Source of the DNA: JASGDC01 sp047608145
Lineage (GTDB): Bacteria; Actinomycetota; Actinomycetes; Actinomycetales; Micrococcaceae
NCBI GenBank assembly: GCA_047608145.1
Contig: JASGDC010000015.1
Coordinates: 62,001 to 126,000, forward strand
DNA length: 64,000 nucleotides
Reading direction: 5' to 3'
Below, in pieces: positions 17,606 through 27,300 of this stretch. How positions within the stretch are numbered: the stretch's first letter is position 1; every line of letters starts with the position of its first letter. A model generated the notes under the pieces. The model saw only the letters and a list, made by a program, of their open reading frames with translations, was not told the DNA's origin and did not search any database. Both the position numbers and the translations under genes were made by a program.

Positions 17606-20600
17606 CTAATAGTTTTCAATTAGTTCATCTGCGAACTTCTTTAAAGATTCACGTAATTGTGTACGATATTTTAATTTTCTAAGGCTTCTTATCTCTTCTG
17701 TTTCTGCATACTCTTGATAATTGTCCTGACCTCGTTTAAGCAATTCAGATAGACTTCCTTCAGAATCAAGATCATCAGCTTTAAGAATATGCTTGTTTAA
17801 CATAGACTTTAGGATTTTATCTTGAGAAGCTGGTAGTCCCCAAGTAATTCTGAAGTTACGAATTTCTTTCTGGCGTGTCTCTTTATTATGATCCTGAATA
17901 GCTTGGTTAACTTGATGTGCTTCCATAGGATACTCTGGAGCAACCTCACCTTCATCAAGAGCATTTATATAACGTTCAGTTTGTTTAGCAACTTTACGAT
18001 CCTCCATTTGTCCAGTTTTTTGAGTTAACTCTTTACGAGTACTTGCAGCCTTTTCAGTATCATTTTCGTGAAGCGCATTAGCATAATCTGCGATCAATTC
18101 GCTAATGTAATCAAAATTGACTTCTACATCATTGATATGAGTCATATCGAAGCTCAAATCAGTAAACAATACTCCTTGGTTTTCTGCCATTCTTTCTTTA
18201 AGATCATTAGTCAGTGAACCAGTTAACCTTTCTTCTTGTTCTTTTGAAATCCCTAACTGTCCAAGAAGTTTCTCAGGTTCATCATAATTATAGTTATCGT
18301 CTTGTTTAAGCTCGTTCACTAACTTGTTATACTTACGCATTAGGTGTTGCAACTCCTCTTGTTGAGCTTCACTGTGTGGGAGTTGTTCAAAATCATCGGT
18401 TAGTTCTGAAATTTTTTCCAGGTTTTCTTGTGCTAGCTGTAGAGTCTCTTCATAAGGTTTAGCAATAATATCAGCGTCTTCACTGCCTGGTTCTTCAATT
18501 CTTTCAATTTTATCTAATTCTGCAGATGCTCTATCTGCAAAAGTGGCAAGAGCTTCATTCATTAACTTTTCAGAATTAGCTGGCCAGCGATAATTAATAA
18601 CACGTCCATGCGGTTTTAGCTCAAAGTTATGCATGCGGTTAGTACGGGAATATGCTTGCACCAACCCAGCACCTTTAAGAGTTCTATCCACATATAAAGT
18701 ATTTAGTTCAGCAGCATCAAAACCAGTAAGTAACTGTTCAACGACAATTACTAAATCAAGATATTTACCGTCGCTAACTTTTTTATTAACACGCTCCATA
18801 ACGCTCTCAAAATATTCTTTAACTTGATCATCACGGTATGGAGTACCAAACTCTTTCTCATAATCATCCATAACTCTCCGCAAGGATTTATTGTTGTCTA
18901 GCATATTCGCACTATTACTAGTATCTTGCGAAAAAGTTACAGTTACTTTAAGAGGTTTCTTACCCGCTGCAGCAAGCTCTGTATTCTTACGTTTGAACGC
19001 ATCATAATACATCATTGCCATTGGGGTTGAAGGGTTATTTCCTCCAACATTTGTGGTCAACATTGCGTTGTATCGATAATCATTAGAACGATTGCGCCAG
19101 TTCTCGACTATATCATCAACAACTAGACGCACATGTGTTTCGTTTTTATCGTAAACACTTGTCGAAACCATGTCGTCCATATCTTCATCTTTTAAATTTT
19201 CAAGCCGTTCTTGAATTTTTTCTTCAGACCATTTTGGATATTTTTCTCGGAAGAATCCTGGGAGATACTCCTCTTTAAGAGTTTCTGGAGATAGTGTTGT
19301 TTTGAAGTCAACTTTAAAACCAAGTACATTCCTATCCGAAATAGCTTCACGAATGGTGTAAACATGCAATGGTTCACCAAAAATATCAGCAGTAGTGACA
19401 CCTTCAAAACGCGGAGTACCTGTGTAACCAACCCAAGCTGCTTTAGGGAAAGCATTCTTAATGTTTTTGAGCATATCTCCTGCAACTGAACGATGTGCTT
19501 CATCTACAAGGAACACAATATTTTGATCAGGAACTTTAAACTTACTATTTTTAACAAACTTATCCATCTTTTGGATAGAAGTTACAATAACACCCTTATC
19601 ATTTTTAAGTTTCTTCGCTAAATCTCGCGTATTGGCAGTTTCAGAAATTACACCACCTTTATTGTTGTCTGAAGAGTCAGGGTCATAAGCCTGATAATTT
19701 TCAAAGGTTTGATTGGTTAAAGCAACACGGTCTGCCATAAAAACAACTTTGTCAACATTAGGTAAACGCGAAGCAAGCCAAGCTGTCTTGAAACTTGTGA
19801 TAGTTTTACCAGAACCTGTCGTATGCCAGATATAACCTGCTTCTGCCGCATCATATCCAAACTGAATAGACCGAATTTTCCCGATAACTCGCTTAGTAGC
19901 ATAAACTTGATAAGAACGCATTACTTTCAACATTTGGTTACCAGCTGTTCCGTCAAGAATCATATAACTAGTAGCCATTTGATGAGCCATCGGAATTGAA
20001 AGAACTAAGTTAGAGAACTCTCGCCAATCACGCACTACAGTATTATCTTTTTCACGTTGCCATTGGAAGGCAAAATCTTTATTAAACTTTCCTGACACAG
20101 TATTAGCCATATATCGAATACTTGTTGGAGTCATTCCCACAAGAATTTGCGCTGTCGAAAAAATATCAGTGTACTGCTGTTCATCAATATATTGCTCCAT
20201 TTGATTTAAAGCTTCATTAGCATTATGAGAATTAGTTTTCTCTTCAATTTGAATAATTGGTAAGCCATTGATTAACAAAGTAGTATCAAAACGGCGAGCT
20301 TTACGGTTCGCAATAATAGCTTTACGTTCAATTTGATTTACTACTTGGTAAACAGTATTTCCTGCTCCTACTTGTGCTTGGTCGAAAACTGTTAAGTAAA
20401 CATGTTTCCCATCTTCAAGGTCAACTTCTACCTGGGAAACACCGTTGAGTCCATAAAGAAATTTACCTGCTTCAAAAGGAGTTTTAAGTGTTGTAATTTC
20501 ACTCTTTACTTGTGCAAACTCTGCTTCAGTAAGCTTTTTCTTAAGTTTATCTTGATTATTTTTCTCAAGAATTTCTTTAAAGTTGTCCCAAAGATCCTCT

Positions 20601-20707
20601 GTAGTTTTAATATCAGATCGGTACTGCCATTGTTTTGATCCACCAATATTTGTTAAATGTTCAATGAGTTCATTCTCAAATTCTAGTTCATTCATTAATT
20701 TATCCAC
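17606..20707 (-). CDS. hsdR: Type I restriction endonuclease subunit
   Basis: HsdR is the ATP-driven translocase and nuclease that cuts DNA lacking the host methylation. The 1033-residue protein has an N-terminal nuclease domain with the E-x-K end of the PD-(D/E)XK site (LPIIQIEEKTN), helicase motif I HTTGSGKTITSF, the DEAH box FLVDEAHRS and later helicase blocks (VGYTGTPRF, QAYSRTNRM). Length fits the EcoR124-like class. The gene starts the operon hsdR-hsdM-hsdS. The complex should be active in the present arrangement. Confidence 0.96.
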   Translation of the reverse strand: MDKLMNELEFENELIEHLTNIGGSKQWQYRSDIKTTEDLWDNFKEILEKNNQDKLKKKLTEAEFAQVKSEITTLKTPFEAGKFLYGLNGVSQVEVDLEDGKHVYLTVFDQAQVGAGNTVYQVVNQIERKAIIANRKARRFDTTLLINGLPIIQIEEKTNSHNANEALNQMEQYIDEQQYTDIFSTAQILVGMTPTSIRYMANTVSGKFNKDFAFQWQREKDNTVVRDWREFSNLVLSIPMAHQMATSYMILDGTAGNQMLKVMRSYQVYATKRVIGKIRSIQFGYDAAEAGYIWHTTGSGKTITSFKTAWLASRLPNVDKVVFMADRVALTNQTFENYQAYDPDSSDNNKGGVISETANTRDLAKKLKNDKGVIVTSIQKMDKFVKNSKFKVPDQNIVFLVDEAHRSVAGDMLKNIKNAFPKAAWVGYTGTPRFEGVTTADIFGEPLHVYTIREAISDRNVLGFKVDFKTTLSPETLKEEYLPGFFREKYPKWSEEKIQERLENLKDEDMDDMVSTSVYDKNETHVRLVVDDIVENWRNRSNDYRYNAMLTTNVGGNNPSTPMAMMYYDAFKRKNTELAAAGKKPLKVTVTFSQDTSNSANMLDNNKSLRRVMDDYEKEFGTPYRDDQVKEYFESVMERVNKKVSDGKYLDLVIVVEQLLTGFDAAELNTLYVDRTLKGAGLVQAYSRTNRMHNFELKPHGRVINYRWPANSEKLMNEALATFADRASAELDKIERIEEPGSEDADIIAKPYEETLQLAQENLEKISELTDDFEQLPHSEAQQEELQHLMRKYNKLVNELKQDDNYNYDEPEKLLGQLGISKEQEERLTGSLTNDLKERMAENQGVLFTDLSFDMTHINDVEVNFDYISELIADYANALHENDTEKAASTRKELTQKTGQMEDRKVAKQTERYINALDEGEVAPEYPMEAHQVNQAIQDHNKETRQKEIRNFRITWGLPASQDKILKSMLNKHILKADDLDSEGSLSELLKRGQDNYQEYAETEEIRSLRKLKYRTQLRESLKKFADELIENY

Positions 20708-20982
20708 TCGTAACTATTAATGCTATTAATTTGTAATTATTAAATAATATAGTTCTGTGTTTAATTATAAAGTACACAAATAACCAAGAAAAATTTAAAG
20801 TTAAAACTAAGGGAATGTCCCATATAAGTTAGAGCTTTATCATGAGAATAGTAGCGTTTAAGTTGGTATAAGCAATCTAAGTTGATTGAGTTGTTTGTGG
20901 CTGGCAGTACTGCTAGAACCGCAATTCTAGATAAGTTACTTACTACAAGACATAATTTTGTTATACCAGCACATCTAAATAT

Positions 20983-22380
20983 CTACATTTCAGCAAACGT
21001 AACTAACCTACACCCAACTTTCTCAGCAAGCTCTTTACATTCCTTAGTAAAACCAGTTTTGGCAAATAAATACAAATGCTTTGTTGGATAGTAAAATAGT
21101 TCGCTATTCTTAATAAGCTTCTCTAAAGTTGAAACTCCAACTAAATTCTTGCTCCATTTACATTCGCCGAAGTAGCCTACTAACCCATCGAAATCATGGC
21201 CAACTATATCTATTTCGACTTCTTTTCGAGTCTTATCATCTGTGCCCCACCACAAACCAATTCTTTGGAAAGGTGTTGGCACGATTGAAGTGTCGTCATA
21301 ATGTTTCCATAAATATTCCCTTGAAAGTTCTTCAAAATTAGCGGCTAAGAAATGTGGTATTTCTTTTTCTATAGCTAACCAAATATCTATTTCTTGCTCA
21401 ATGAAATCAATATTTTTAGGAATAAAAGTGTGCCAGAATCTAAACATTCCATCAGCTATACGATATAAAGTTCTCTTAGTTTTAGGTTTGTCAATTTCAG
21501 TTATTGGGACAATCTTTTCAACTATTCCTAATGCAATCAGCTCTCTTAAATAACTCGTAATTGTAGAGCTAGGTATTTGGGTTTTAGTAGCAATATCATT
21601 TTGCTTAGAAGCCCCTTCAGCAATAGCTGTAATAATCGAATTGTAATTGATAGGGTTACGTAATTCTTGTTTTAATAAATTTGAAGGCTCTTCAAAAAGA
21701 TAGGCATCTGGAGTTAAAAAACTATCTGTTATATTCTCTCTCAATGTTTCTTCTGTATTTATTAACGATAGGTAACGAGGGATACCTCCAGTAATTGCAT
21801 GCAGAGTGAAAGCAGTCTCTTTGTCCAACTTTGGAAAATATTCACGAGTTTCGTCAAAATTAAATGGTTTAATTTTAAATTGTCTAGTTCTTCTGCCATA
21901 AAGTGGGCTCTGATAACCTAATACTTGATTTTCCATAAATGACATAGATGAACCACAAAGAATTAAAAACAATTTACTTTGCAAAAAATGATGATCAATG
22001 AAATATTGCAAAATTGAGCTAACTGCCGGATTTGCTTTAGCTAGAAAAGGATATTCATCAATTACTAACACTAATCGTTCTTCCCCAATATTTTTAGCTA
22101 AATACGAAAATGCCTCATCGAAATTTTTAAAACTAGCTTCAACAGGGTTTTCTTTATCTTCATAACTCAAAATAGCTTTACTAAATCTAGCTAAGTTATT
22201 AGCTGCGTTCTCTTCTACTCCAGTAAAGTATATTGCCTTTTTATCTTTCAAAAACTCATTAATTAGAGTAGTTTTCCCTACGCGCCTACGACCATATATA
22301 ACTGCAAACTCAAAAGAATCTTTCGCATACATCTTATTTAGCTTTTTGAGTTCAGATTCTCTACCGACAAACATAGTCAT
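20983..22380 (-). CDS. AAA-family ATPase with DUF234 nuclease-like domain
   Basis: An archaeal-type ATPase of unknown cellular role. The 465-residue protein has Walker A GRRRVGKTT at about residues 30-38, Walker B LVLVIDEYPFL, a winged-helix region (SKQNDIATKTQIPSSTITSY) and a C-terminal DUF234 part with a PD-(D/E)XK-like pattern (VEIDIVGHDFDG, then GECKWSKN). Unlike the DUF4143 relative at 7562-8811 it is intact. It also has a perfect 21-bp palindrome ending 4 bp before its start. It stands alone between the type I locus and the MMPL gene. Confidence 0.88.
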   Translation of the reverse strand: MTMFVGRESELKKLNKMYAKDSFEFAVIYGRRRVGKTTLINEFLKDKKAIYFTGVEENAANNLARFSKAILSYEDKENPVEASFKNFDEAFSYLAKNIGEERLVLVIDEYPFLAKANPAVSSILQYFIDHHFLQSKLFLILCGSSMSFMENQVLGYQSPLYGRRTRQFKIKPFNFDETREYFPKLDKETAFTLHAITGGIPRYLSLINTEETLRENITDSFLTPDAYLFEEPSNLLKQELRNPINYNSIITAIAEGASKQNDIATKTQIPSSTITSYLRELIALGIVEKIVPITEIDKPKTKRTLYRIADGMFRFWHTFIPKNIDFIEQEIDIWLAIEKEIPHFLAANFEELSREYLWKHYDDTSIVPTPFQRIGLWWGTDDKTRKEVEIDIVGHDFDGLVGYFGECKWSKNLVGVSTLEKLIKNSELFYYPTKHLYLFAKTGFTKECKELAEKVGCRLVTFAEM

Positions 22381-22384
22381 CCCT

Positions 22385-22436
22385 TAACATTATCGTGATA
22401 AACATTATCGTAATCATGTTTATCACGATAATGTTA
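22385..22436. promoter_or_regulatory. Perfect 21-bp inverted repeat just before the DUF234 ATPase
   Basis: Arms 22385-22405 (TAACATTATCGTGATAAACA then T) and 22416-22436 are exact complements around a 10-nt loop; the inner loop repeats the word TATCG. It begins 5 bp from the ATPase start codon at 22380, so it overlaps the promoter or the ribosome binding site. It is likely an operator or an mRNA hairpin. Confidence 0.75.
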
Positions 22437-22578
22437 CCTATAAGAATGTTAGCATGTAAAAACTTTTATCAGTATTAAAACCATCAATAAAATTCCCACT
22501 ATAAATATGTCACAAATAAATTATGTGGGAAAATAGCAATTAAATGTTATAGATTCCCTCTAGCAGAATAGAGACACC

Positions 22579-24996
22579 GTGAACTTAGGAAAGCAGTTAC
22601 ACAAGCTTGGCGCTTTTGCATTTAAACATCCTGGACGAGTTATTGGAATATGGGCTGCGATTATTGCAATTCTTGCACCACTGGCAATTCACTTTATGCA
22701 ACCATTGTCGAATGCTATTGCCATTCCAGGAACTCAGGCGCAACAATCTATTGATCAGATTGAGAAAGTCTTTCCCGATAGTGCCGGTGGTTCTGGTCGA
22801 ATAGTTTTCCACACCACTGATAGTAAGAAGATTACTGACGACAAAACTCAGATTGAGGCAACTGTAGATAAACTCAGTAAAGTTGATGGCGTAACTATGG
22901 CGGTCAGTCCTTTTGCAAATTCTTCTTTCATTTCCAAAGACGGCAAGACTGCTTATTCACAAGTTCAACTTAAGAAACAAGTGGGTTCAATTGACGAGGT
23001 AACTTTCGACGGAGTTACCAAGGCTGTTGATGAGGCTCGCACAAAAGGTCTCCAAGTGGAAATGGCTGGCGATGTAATTAACTCTGTACCTAGCGAATAC
23101 ATTAGCGTCGGCGAAGTTGTAGGTGTATTTACTGCTTTAATGGTCTTGTTAATTACCTTTGGCTCATTGGTCGCAGCTGGCATGCCACTTGCTAGTTCAT
23201 TGCTAGCCGTTGGTGCGAGTATGGCTGGCTTGTTTGCTCTGGATAAAGTATTGGACATTAACTCCACCACTCCAGTGCTTGCAGTTATGTTAGGCCTTGC
23301 TGTTGGTATTGACTACGCACTATTCATTATTAACAAGCATCGCACTTTAGCTCAATCTGGCGAATCTTATGAAAATGCTGCAAGCAAAGCACTTGGAACT
23401 GCAGGTAACGCAGTGGTTTTCGCCGCTATGACAGTAATTATTGCCCTTGCAGCTTTGAGCGTAGTTAATATTCCATTCATGACAATCATGGGATTAGTGG
23501 GAGCTGCAAGTATTGCAGTAGCGGCTCTCTCAGCATTAACTTTAACTCCAGCTTTCCTAGGTCTTGCTAAGGACAAAGTCTTTGGTAAAAAGCAACGTAA
23601 AATTGTGGAAGTTGCACAAAAGAATGACGCCCCTGTTAAAAATGATAAAGAAGCTAAGAAAACTAATCGTTGGAGTAAGCTCATTACTTCGCGCCCAATA
23701 CCAGTTTTGTTAGCTGCAATAGTTGCTATTGGGGCAATTTCAATCCCGATGAAAGACTTACAGCTTGGTTTACCTTCTGACCAGTACTCCCCTGCTGATA
23801 CGACACAAAAGAAAGCATACGATTTATTGTCTGATGGCTTCGGAGTTGGCTTTAACGCACCGCTAGTGGTTATGACTGAGAACCTACCTAAAGTTAGTGA
23901 TGCTGATAAGAAGGTAGTTCGTGATCAGGCGATGTCACAATACAATAAGCAAGTTGCTGAAGCTACTCGTAAACAACAGCAGATGTTCCAGCAACGTATG
24001 CAACAGGCTACTACTTCACAACAAATGCAAGCTGTACAGCAAGAGATTACTCGTGCACAAGCTCAAGGGCAGGCACAGCAACATCAGGCTTTAGCTAAAG
24101 TTGATAAGCAAGTTAATGAGTACGCAAAATATGTACAACTTAAAAAAGTTTCTGACAATATTGCAAAGCTTGATGATGTGCAACAGACGGTACCTGCAAT
24201 GGTAACTGATGATGGAACTAAGGGCATTATTCAAGTAATTCCGAAGTCTGCTCCTTACGATAAACAAACTTCAGATTTGATTACTAACCTGCGTAATACT
24301 AGTACTCAAAAGTCGGTAACAGGTTCTGATTCAGTGAAGCTGGGCATTACTGGCTCTATCGCACTGCAAGATGACATCAATAGCAAGCTAGGCACTGCTT
24401 TACCACTATATATTGCAATGGTTGTGGGGCTTTCACTAATCCTATTGATGCTTGCATTCCGTTCCATACTAGTTCCAGTCAAAGCAACTGTAGGATTCCT
24501 CCTAACTTTGGGGGCAGCTTTTGGTGCATTAGTAGCAGTATTCCAGTGGGGTTGGTTTGGTATCGCACACGCACCTGGGCCAATCGTTAGCTTCATCCCA
24601 ATCATTGCAACTGGTATCTTATTCGGTCTTGCAATGGACTACGAGTTCTTCCTAGTATCCGGCATGCATGAAGCTTACCAGCCCACAAAAAATGCTGATG
24701 AGTCAGTAGTTCATGGCTTTAACGTCGGAGCCAAAGTGGTTACTGCAGCAGCAATCATCATGATTAGCGTATTCGCTGGTTTCGTAATGAACGAAGATGC
24801 CACAATCCAAGCCATTGGCTTCATCTTGGCATTCGGTATTATGATTGATGCCTTTGTCGTTCGCATGACTATTGTGCCAGCGGTTATGAAACTGCTTGGT
24901 GCACGTGCTTGGTGGCTGCCAGAGTGGTTAGATAAGAAACTACCACACGTCTCTATTGAAGGTGAAGAAATCGAGGAAACTAAAAAGGTAATGTGA
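22579..24996 (+). CDS. MMPL-family RND transporter
   Basis: A large inner-membrane exporter of the MMPL/RND type, which in Actinobacteria often moves lipids or drugs by proton motive force. The 805-residue protein has the two-fold plan: one helix, an external loop (IPGTQAQQSIDQIEKVF), helices with GLAVGIDYALFIIN, then a second helix, a second loop and GLAMDYEFFLVSGMHEA. The second external loop holds an unusually Gln-rich coiled coil (residues about 455-510, KQQQMFQQRMQQ, QAQGQAQQHQ). It uses a GTG start. Its stop overlaps or abuts the next gene, so both are probably co-transcribed. Confidence 0.92.
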   Translation: MNLGKQLHKLGAFAFKHPGRVIGIWAAIIAILAPLAIHFMQPLSNAIAIPGTQAQQSIDQIEKVFPDSAGGSGRIVFHTTDSKKITDDKTQIEATVDKLSKVDGVTMAVSPFANSSFISKDGKTAYSQVQLKKQVGSIDEVTFDGVTKAVDEARTKGLQVEMAGDVINSVPSEYISVGEVVGVFTALMVLLITFGSLVAAGMPLASSLLAVGASMAGLFALDKVLDINSTTPVLAVMLGLAVGIDYALFIINKHRTLAQSGESYENAASKALGTAGNAVVFAAMTVIIALAALSVVNIPFMTIMGLVGAASIAVAALSALTLTPAFLGLAKDKVFGKKQRKIVEVAQKNDAPVKNDKEAKKTNRWSKLITSRPIPVLLAAIVAIGAISIPMKDLQLGLPSDQYSPADTTQKKAYDLLSDGFGVGFNAPLVVMTENLPKVSDADKKVVRDQAMSQYNKQVAEATRKQQQMFQQRMQQATTSQQMQAVQQEITRAQAQGQAQQHQALAKVDKQVNEYAKYVQLKKVSDNIAKLDDVQQTVPAMVTDDGTKGIIQVIPKSAPYDKQTSDLITNLRNTSTQKSVTGSDSVKLGITGSIALQDDINSKLGTALPLYIAMVVGLSLILLMLAFRSILVPVKATVGFLLTLGAAFGALVAVFQWGWFGIAHAPGPIVSFIPIIATGILFGLAMDYEFFLVSGMHEAYQPTKNADESVVHGFNVGAKVVTAAAIIMISVFAGFVMNEDATIQAIGFILAFGIMIDAFVVRMTIVPAVMKLLGARAWWLPEWLDKKLPHVSIEGEEIEETKKVM

Positions 24997-25001
24997 TTTT
25001 A

Positions 25002-25625
25002 ATGACTGGCAAAAATAAAAATAAAGGAATTATTTACTTAATGAGGACAGCTGTCTCTGGATTAGTAAAAATTGGCAAGACTGGCAATAATAATTACCAA
25101 GAGCGGATGCGATTTCTAGAAGCCAATGGATACGCTAATGTAACTGGACTTAAACGTTTCTTTGCTATAGAACTTGAGGATTATAGTGATAAAGAGTCTT
25201 TATTACATGAGATTTTTAGCAGCCATCAAGTCGGAAATAGTGAACTTTTTGCTTTAGATCAAGACCTACTAAAACAGCTATTACTTTCTTTTGACGGAAC
25301 TGTCATATACCCAGAAACTTCTGATAAAGAGAAAGAGTTTGATAAGGTCACTACAGCTCGAAAACAAGGAGCTCTTTTTAGTTTTTATAAAAAGGGATTA
25401 AAAAATGGCGATGAGATTAATTTTATCAATGATAAAGATATAGTTGCCATAGTAGTAGGTGAAAGAGAAGTTAAGTATGGCGAACAAGTCATGAAACTCT
25501 CACCACTTACATATAAAGTTTTTGAAGATAAAGGACAATTAAACAGTAGTGGAGCTTATCAAGGTGCTGCGTATTGGGAATATAAAGGAAAGAGACTTAA
25601 AGAAATAGCTGATAAAGCTAACTAG
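25002..25625 (+). CDS. GIY-YIG (T5orf172-type) nuclease-like protein with DUF4357
   Basis: The N-terminal half carries a GIY-YIG type core of the T5orf172 family: GIIYLMRTAVSGLVKIGKTG, then LHEIFSSHQVGNSELFAL. The C-terminal third matches DUF4357 (GAYQGAAYWEYKGKRLKEIA). Such proteins are thought to be DNA nucleases or defence accessories. I prefer the ATG at 25002 (MTGKNKNKG); a GTG at 24993 overlapping the MMPL stop is possible. The tight coupling to a transporter gene is unexpected for a nuclease and may be chance. Confidence 0.8.
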   Translation: MTGKNKNKGIIYLMRTAVSGLVKIGKTGNNNYQERMRFLEANGYANVTGLKRFFAIELEDYSDKESLLHEIFSSHQVGNSELFALDQDLLKQLLLSFDGTVIYPETSDKEKEFDKVTTARKQGALFSFYKKGLKNGDEINFINDKDIVAIVVGEREVKYGEQVMKLSPLTYKVFEDKGQLNSSGAYQGAAYWEYKGKRLKEIADKAN

Positions 25626-25699
25626 ACTAATTTAGATGTAATTATCAAATCTAAGTTTTATATTTAGTGACTTCTAATACAACATAAATAATGGTTAAG

Positions 25700-26644
25700 T
25701 TAGCCTTTATTGGCTTCCTCACAAACTGTGCGCACCATTTTTTCCAATACATAAACTGGTGCTCGGCTACCGCCTTTAACATCATAGTCTGCTTGCGCAA
25801 CTGCTTGAATAGCGTTGGTTAGAGACTCTGGAGTCCAGCCACGCAAATCGCGCTTTGCTTGCTGTGCTTGCCAAGGAGCCATGCCAAATTTTTTTGCCAA
25901 TGCCCCTGGTGGCTCAGACATATCAGAAATCTTTGCCATAGTGCGAAACTTGGAAGCGGTTGCTGCCACAAATGGAACTGGCTCCACACCAGTGGCTAGC
26001 GCATAACGTAACCCAGCGAGAGCCTGCCCCATATTACCGGCAATAATGGCATCCACGACCTTAAATACTGTTACTTCTACTCGATCACCGTAATATTTAT
26101 CGACAATCTCTTCAGTAACTGTACCTTTGGTATCATCCATCAACTGCTTGGCAGCATTGCCAAGTTCAGAAACGTTTTGTCCAATAGAAGTGATTAAAGT
26201 GCGAACTGCCATTGGCTCAATAATACGGTTCTTTTCCTTAAACAAATTGCGCACAAAAGCAATGCGTTCAGTTTCCTTAGTTAATGGCTTGGCATCAATA
26301 ACTTCAGCAGATTTCTTCAGCTGAGTTAAAACTTTCCTACCTTTTTGTCCACCAGCATGATGATAAACCGCATAAATATCAGGATTCTTACTAGCAATGA
26401 ACTCCAAAATATCTTCCATGAAGTCAGCAGACATCTTCTCCAACTTATCGAAGAACACCAGCTTTTCAGCTGCAAACAACGAAGGAGCAACAACCAAGTT
26501 AAGCTCTCCAGCTTGATACTCACTTGCATCAACTTCATGGGCTTCAATCTCAGGGAACTCAGCAAGGACCTTGTCCTTAATTTCCCGCTTTGCTTTCATG
26601 ACAAGGAAGTCTTCAGAGCCTTGGATTAGGTATTGGTGTTGCAT
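25700..26644 (-). CDS. holA: DNA polymerase III subunit delta
   Basis: Delta opens the sliding clamp in the clamp loader. The 314-residue protein has the expected plan: an N-terminal AAA-like domain (QHQYLIQGSEDFLVMKAKRE, LVVAPSLFAAEKLVFFDK), domain II, and the C-terminal helical collar (VVDAIIAGNMGQALAGLRYA, GMAPWQAQQAKRD). It lies in the comEA-comEC-holA-rpsT neighbourhood typical of Actinobacteria, although comEC is separated from it by a nuclease gene. Confidence 0.93.
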   Translation of the reverse strand: MQHQYLIQGSEDFLVMKAKREIKDKVLAEFPEIEAHEVDASEYQAGELNLVVAPSLFAAEKLVFFDKLEKMSADFMEDILEFIASKNPDIYAVYHHAGGQKGRKVLTQLKKSAEVIDAKPLTKETERIAFVRNLFKEKNRIIEPMAVRTLITSIGQNVSELGNAAKQLMDDTKGTVTEEIVDKYYGDRVEVTVFKVVDAIIAGNMGQALAGLRYALATGVEPVPFVAATASKFRTMAKISDMSEPPGALAKKFGMAPWQAQQAKRDLRGWTPESLTNAIQAVAQADYDVKGGSRAPVYVLEKMVRTVCEEANKG

Positions 26645-26742
26645 AGTTCTAGGTTAGCATTTTACTAGCTTTGTATCTGTGTCATATATAGCCTATATAA
26701 TTCTGAATTATTTACTTTAATGACAAACATATCTAGAGAGAT

Positions 26743-26913
26743 TTGAAGAATATACAAATTTCTTTTAAAAAAGGTTACGACCCTTGGATCAAGTACCCAA
26801 AAATGAAGCAGCACGTAGAAAAGCATACAGTAGAACCTATACCGTTCGTTACTCTAAATAACGGAACAGAGTTATCAGCAGATATTATAGCTGAAGCGTA
26901 TATTAAACTCTAA
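26743..26913 (+). CDS. Possible 56-residue protein or gene remnant
   Basis: From a TTG behind GAGAGA a short frame reads MKNIQISFKKGYDPWIKYPK and continues to AEAYIKL. The composition looks protein-like (FVTLNNGTELSADIIAEAY). It sits in a 655-bp gap (26645-27300) in which I see nothing else convincing. It may be a real small gene or the end of a deleted one. Confidence 0.3.
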   Translation: MKNIQISFKKGYDPWIKYPKMKQHVEKHTVEPIPFVTLNNGTELSADIIAEAYIKL

Positions 26914-27300
26914 AGTAATCCCCAAAGACTTCAAACAAACAGGAAAAAGAAAGCTATGAGAGTTCCTGAATATTTAAGGGAACAGTCGCTTTGTTTCCCT
27001 GCCAACTATTCATGGCATGTTACTCCGCCATAGTATCTCAAAAAAGTAGTAGGTGACACACATCCAAATAATATTCAACACAATCACCAAGTCCATGAAC
27101 CACTCTATAACTACCAGCACTGTCCAATTCGATATAGCAATCACATTATGCTTAATCGAAGTCAAGCTAATTAAGTAGTAAATAAAGCGGAAAAAAATAA
27201 TAACGTTTGAAAAGCTATTATTGTAAATAATTCATTACAATAAGATTAGAATAGATGCATTGTAAATTAAAATAATGAACTAACTAAGGCACACATAAAA

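Noticed and set aside
20708..20982. Possible small gene between hsdR and the DUF234 ATPase
   Set aside because: The only frame (plus, from 20882) runs into the end of the ATPase gene and has no start signal.
26963..27032. Short frame MRVPEYLREQSLCF
   Set aside because: Only about 25 codons with no ribosome binding site or neighbours to support it.
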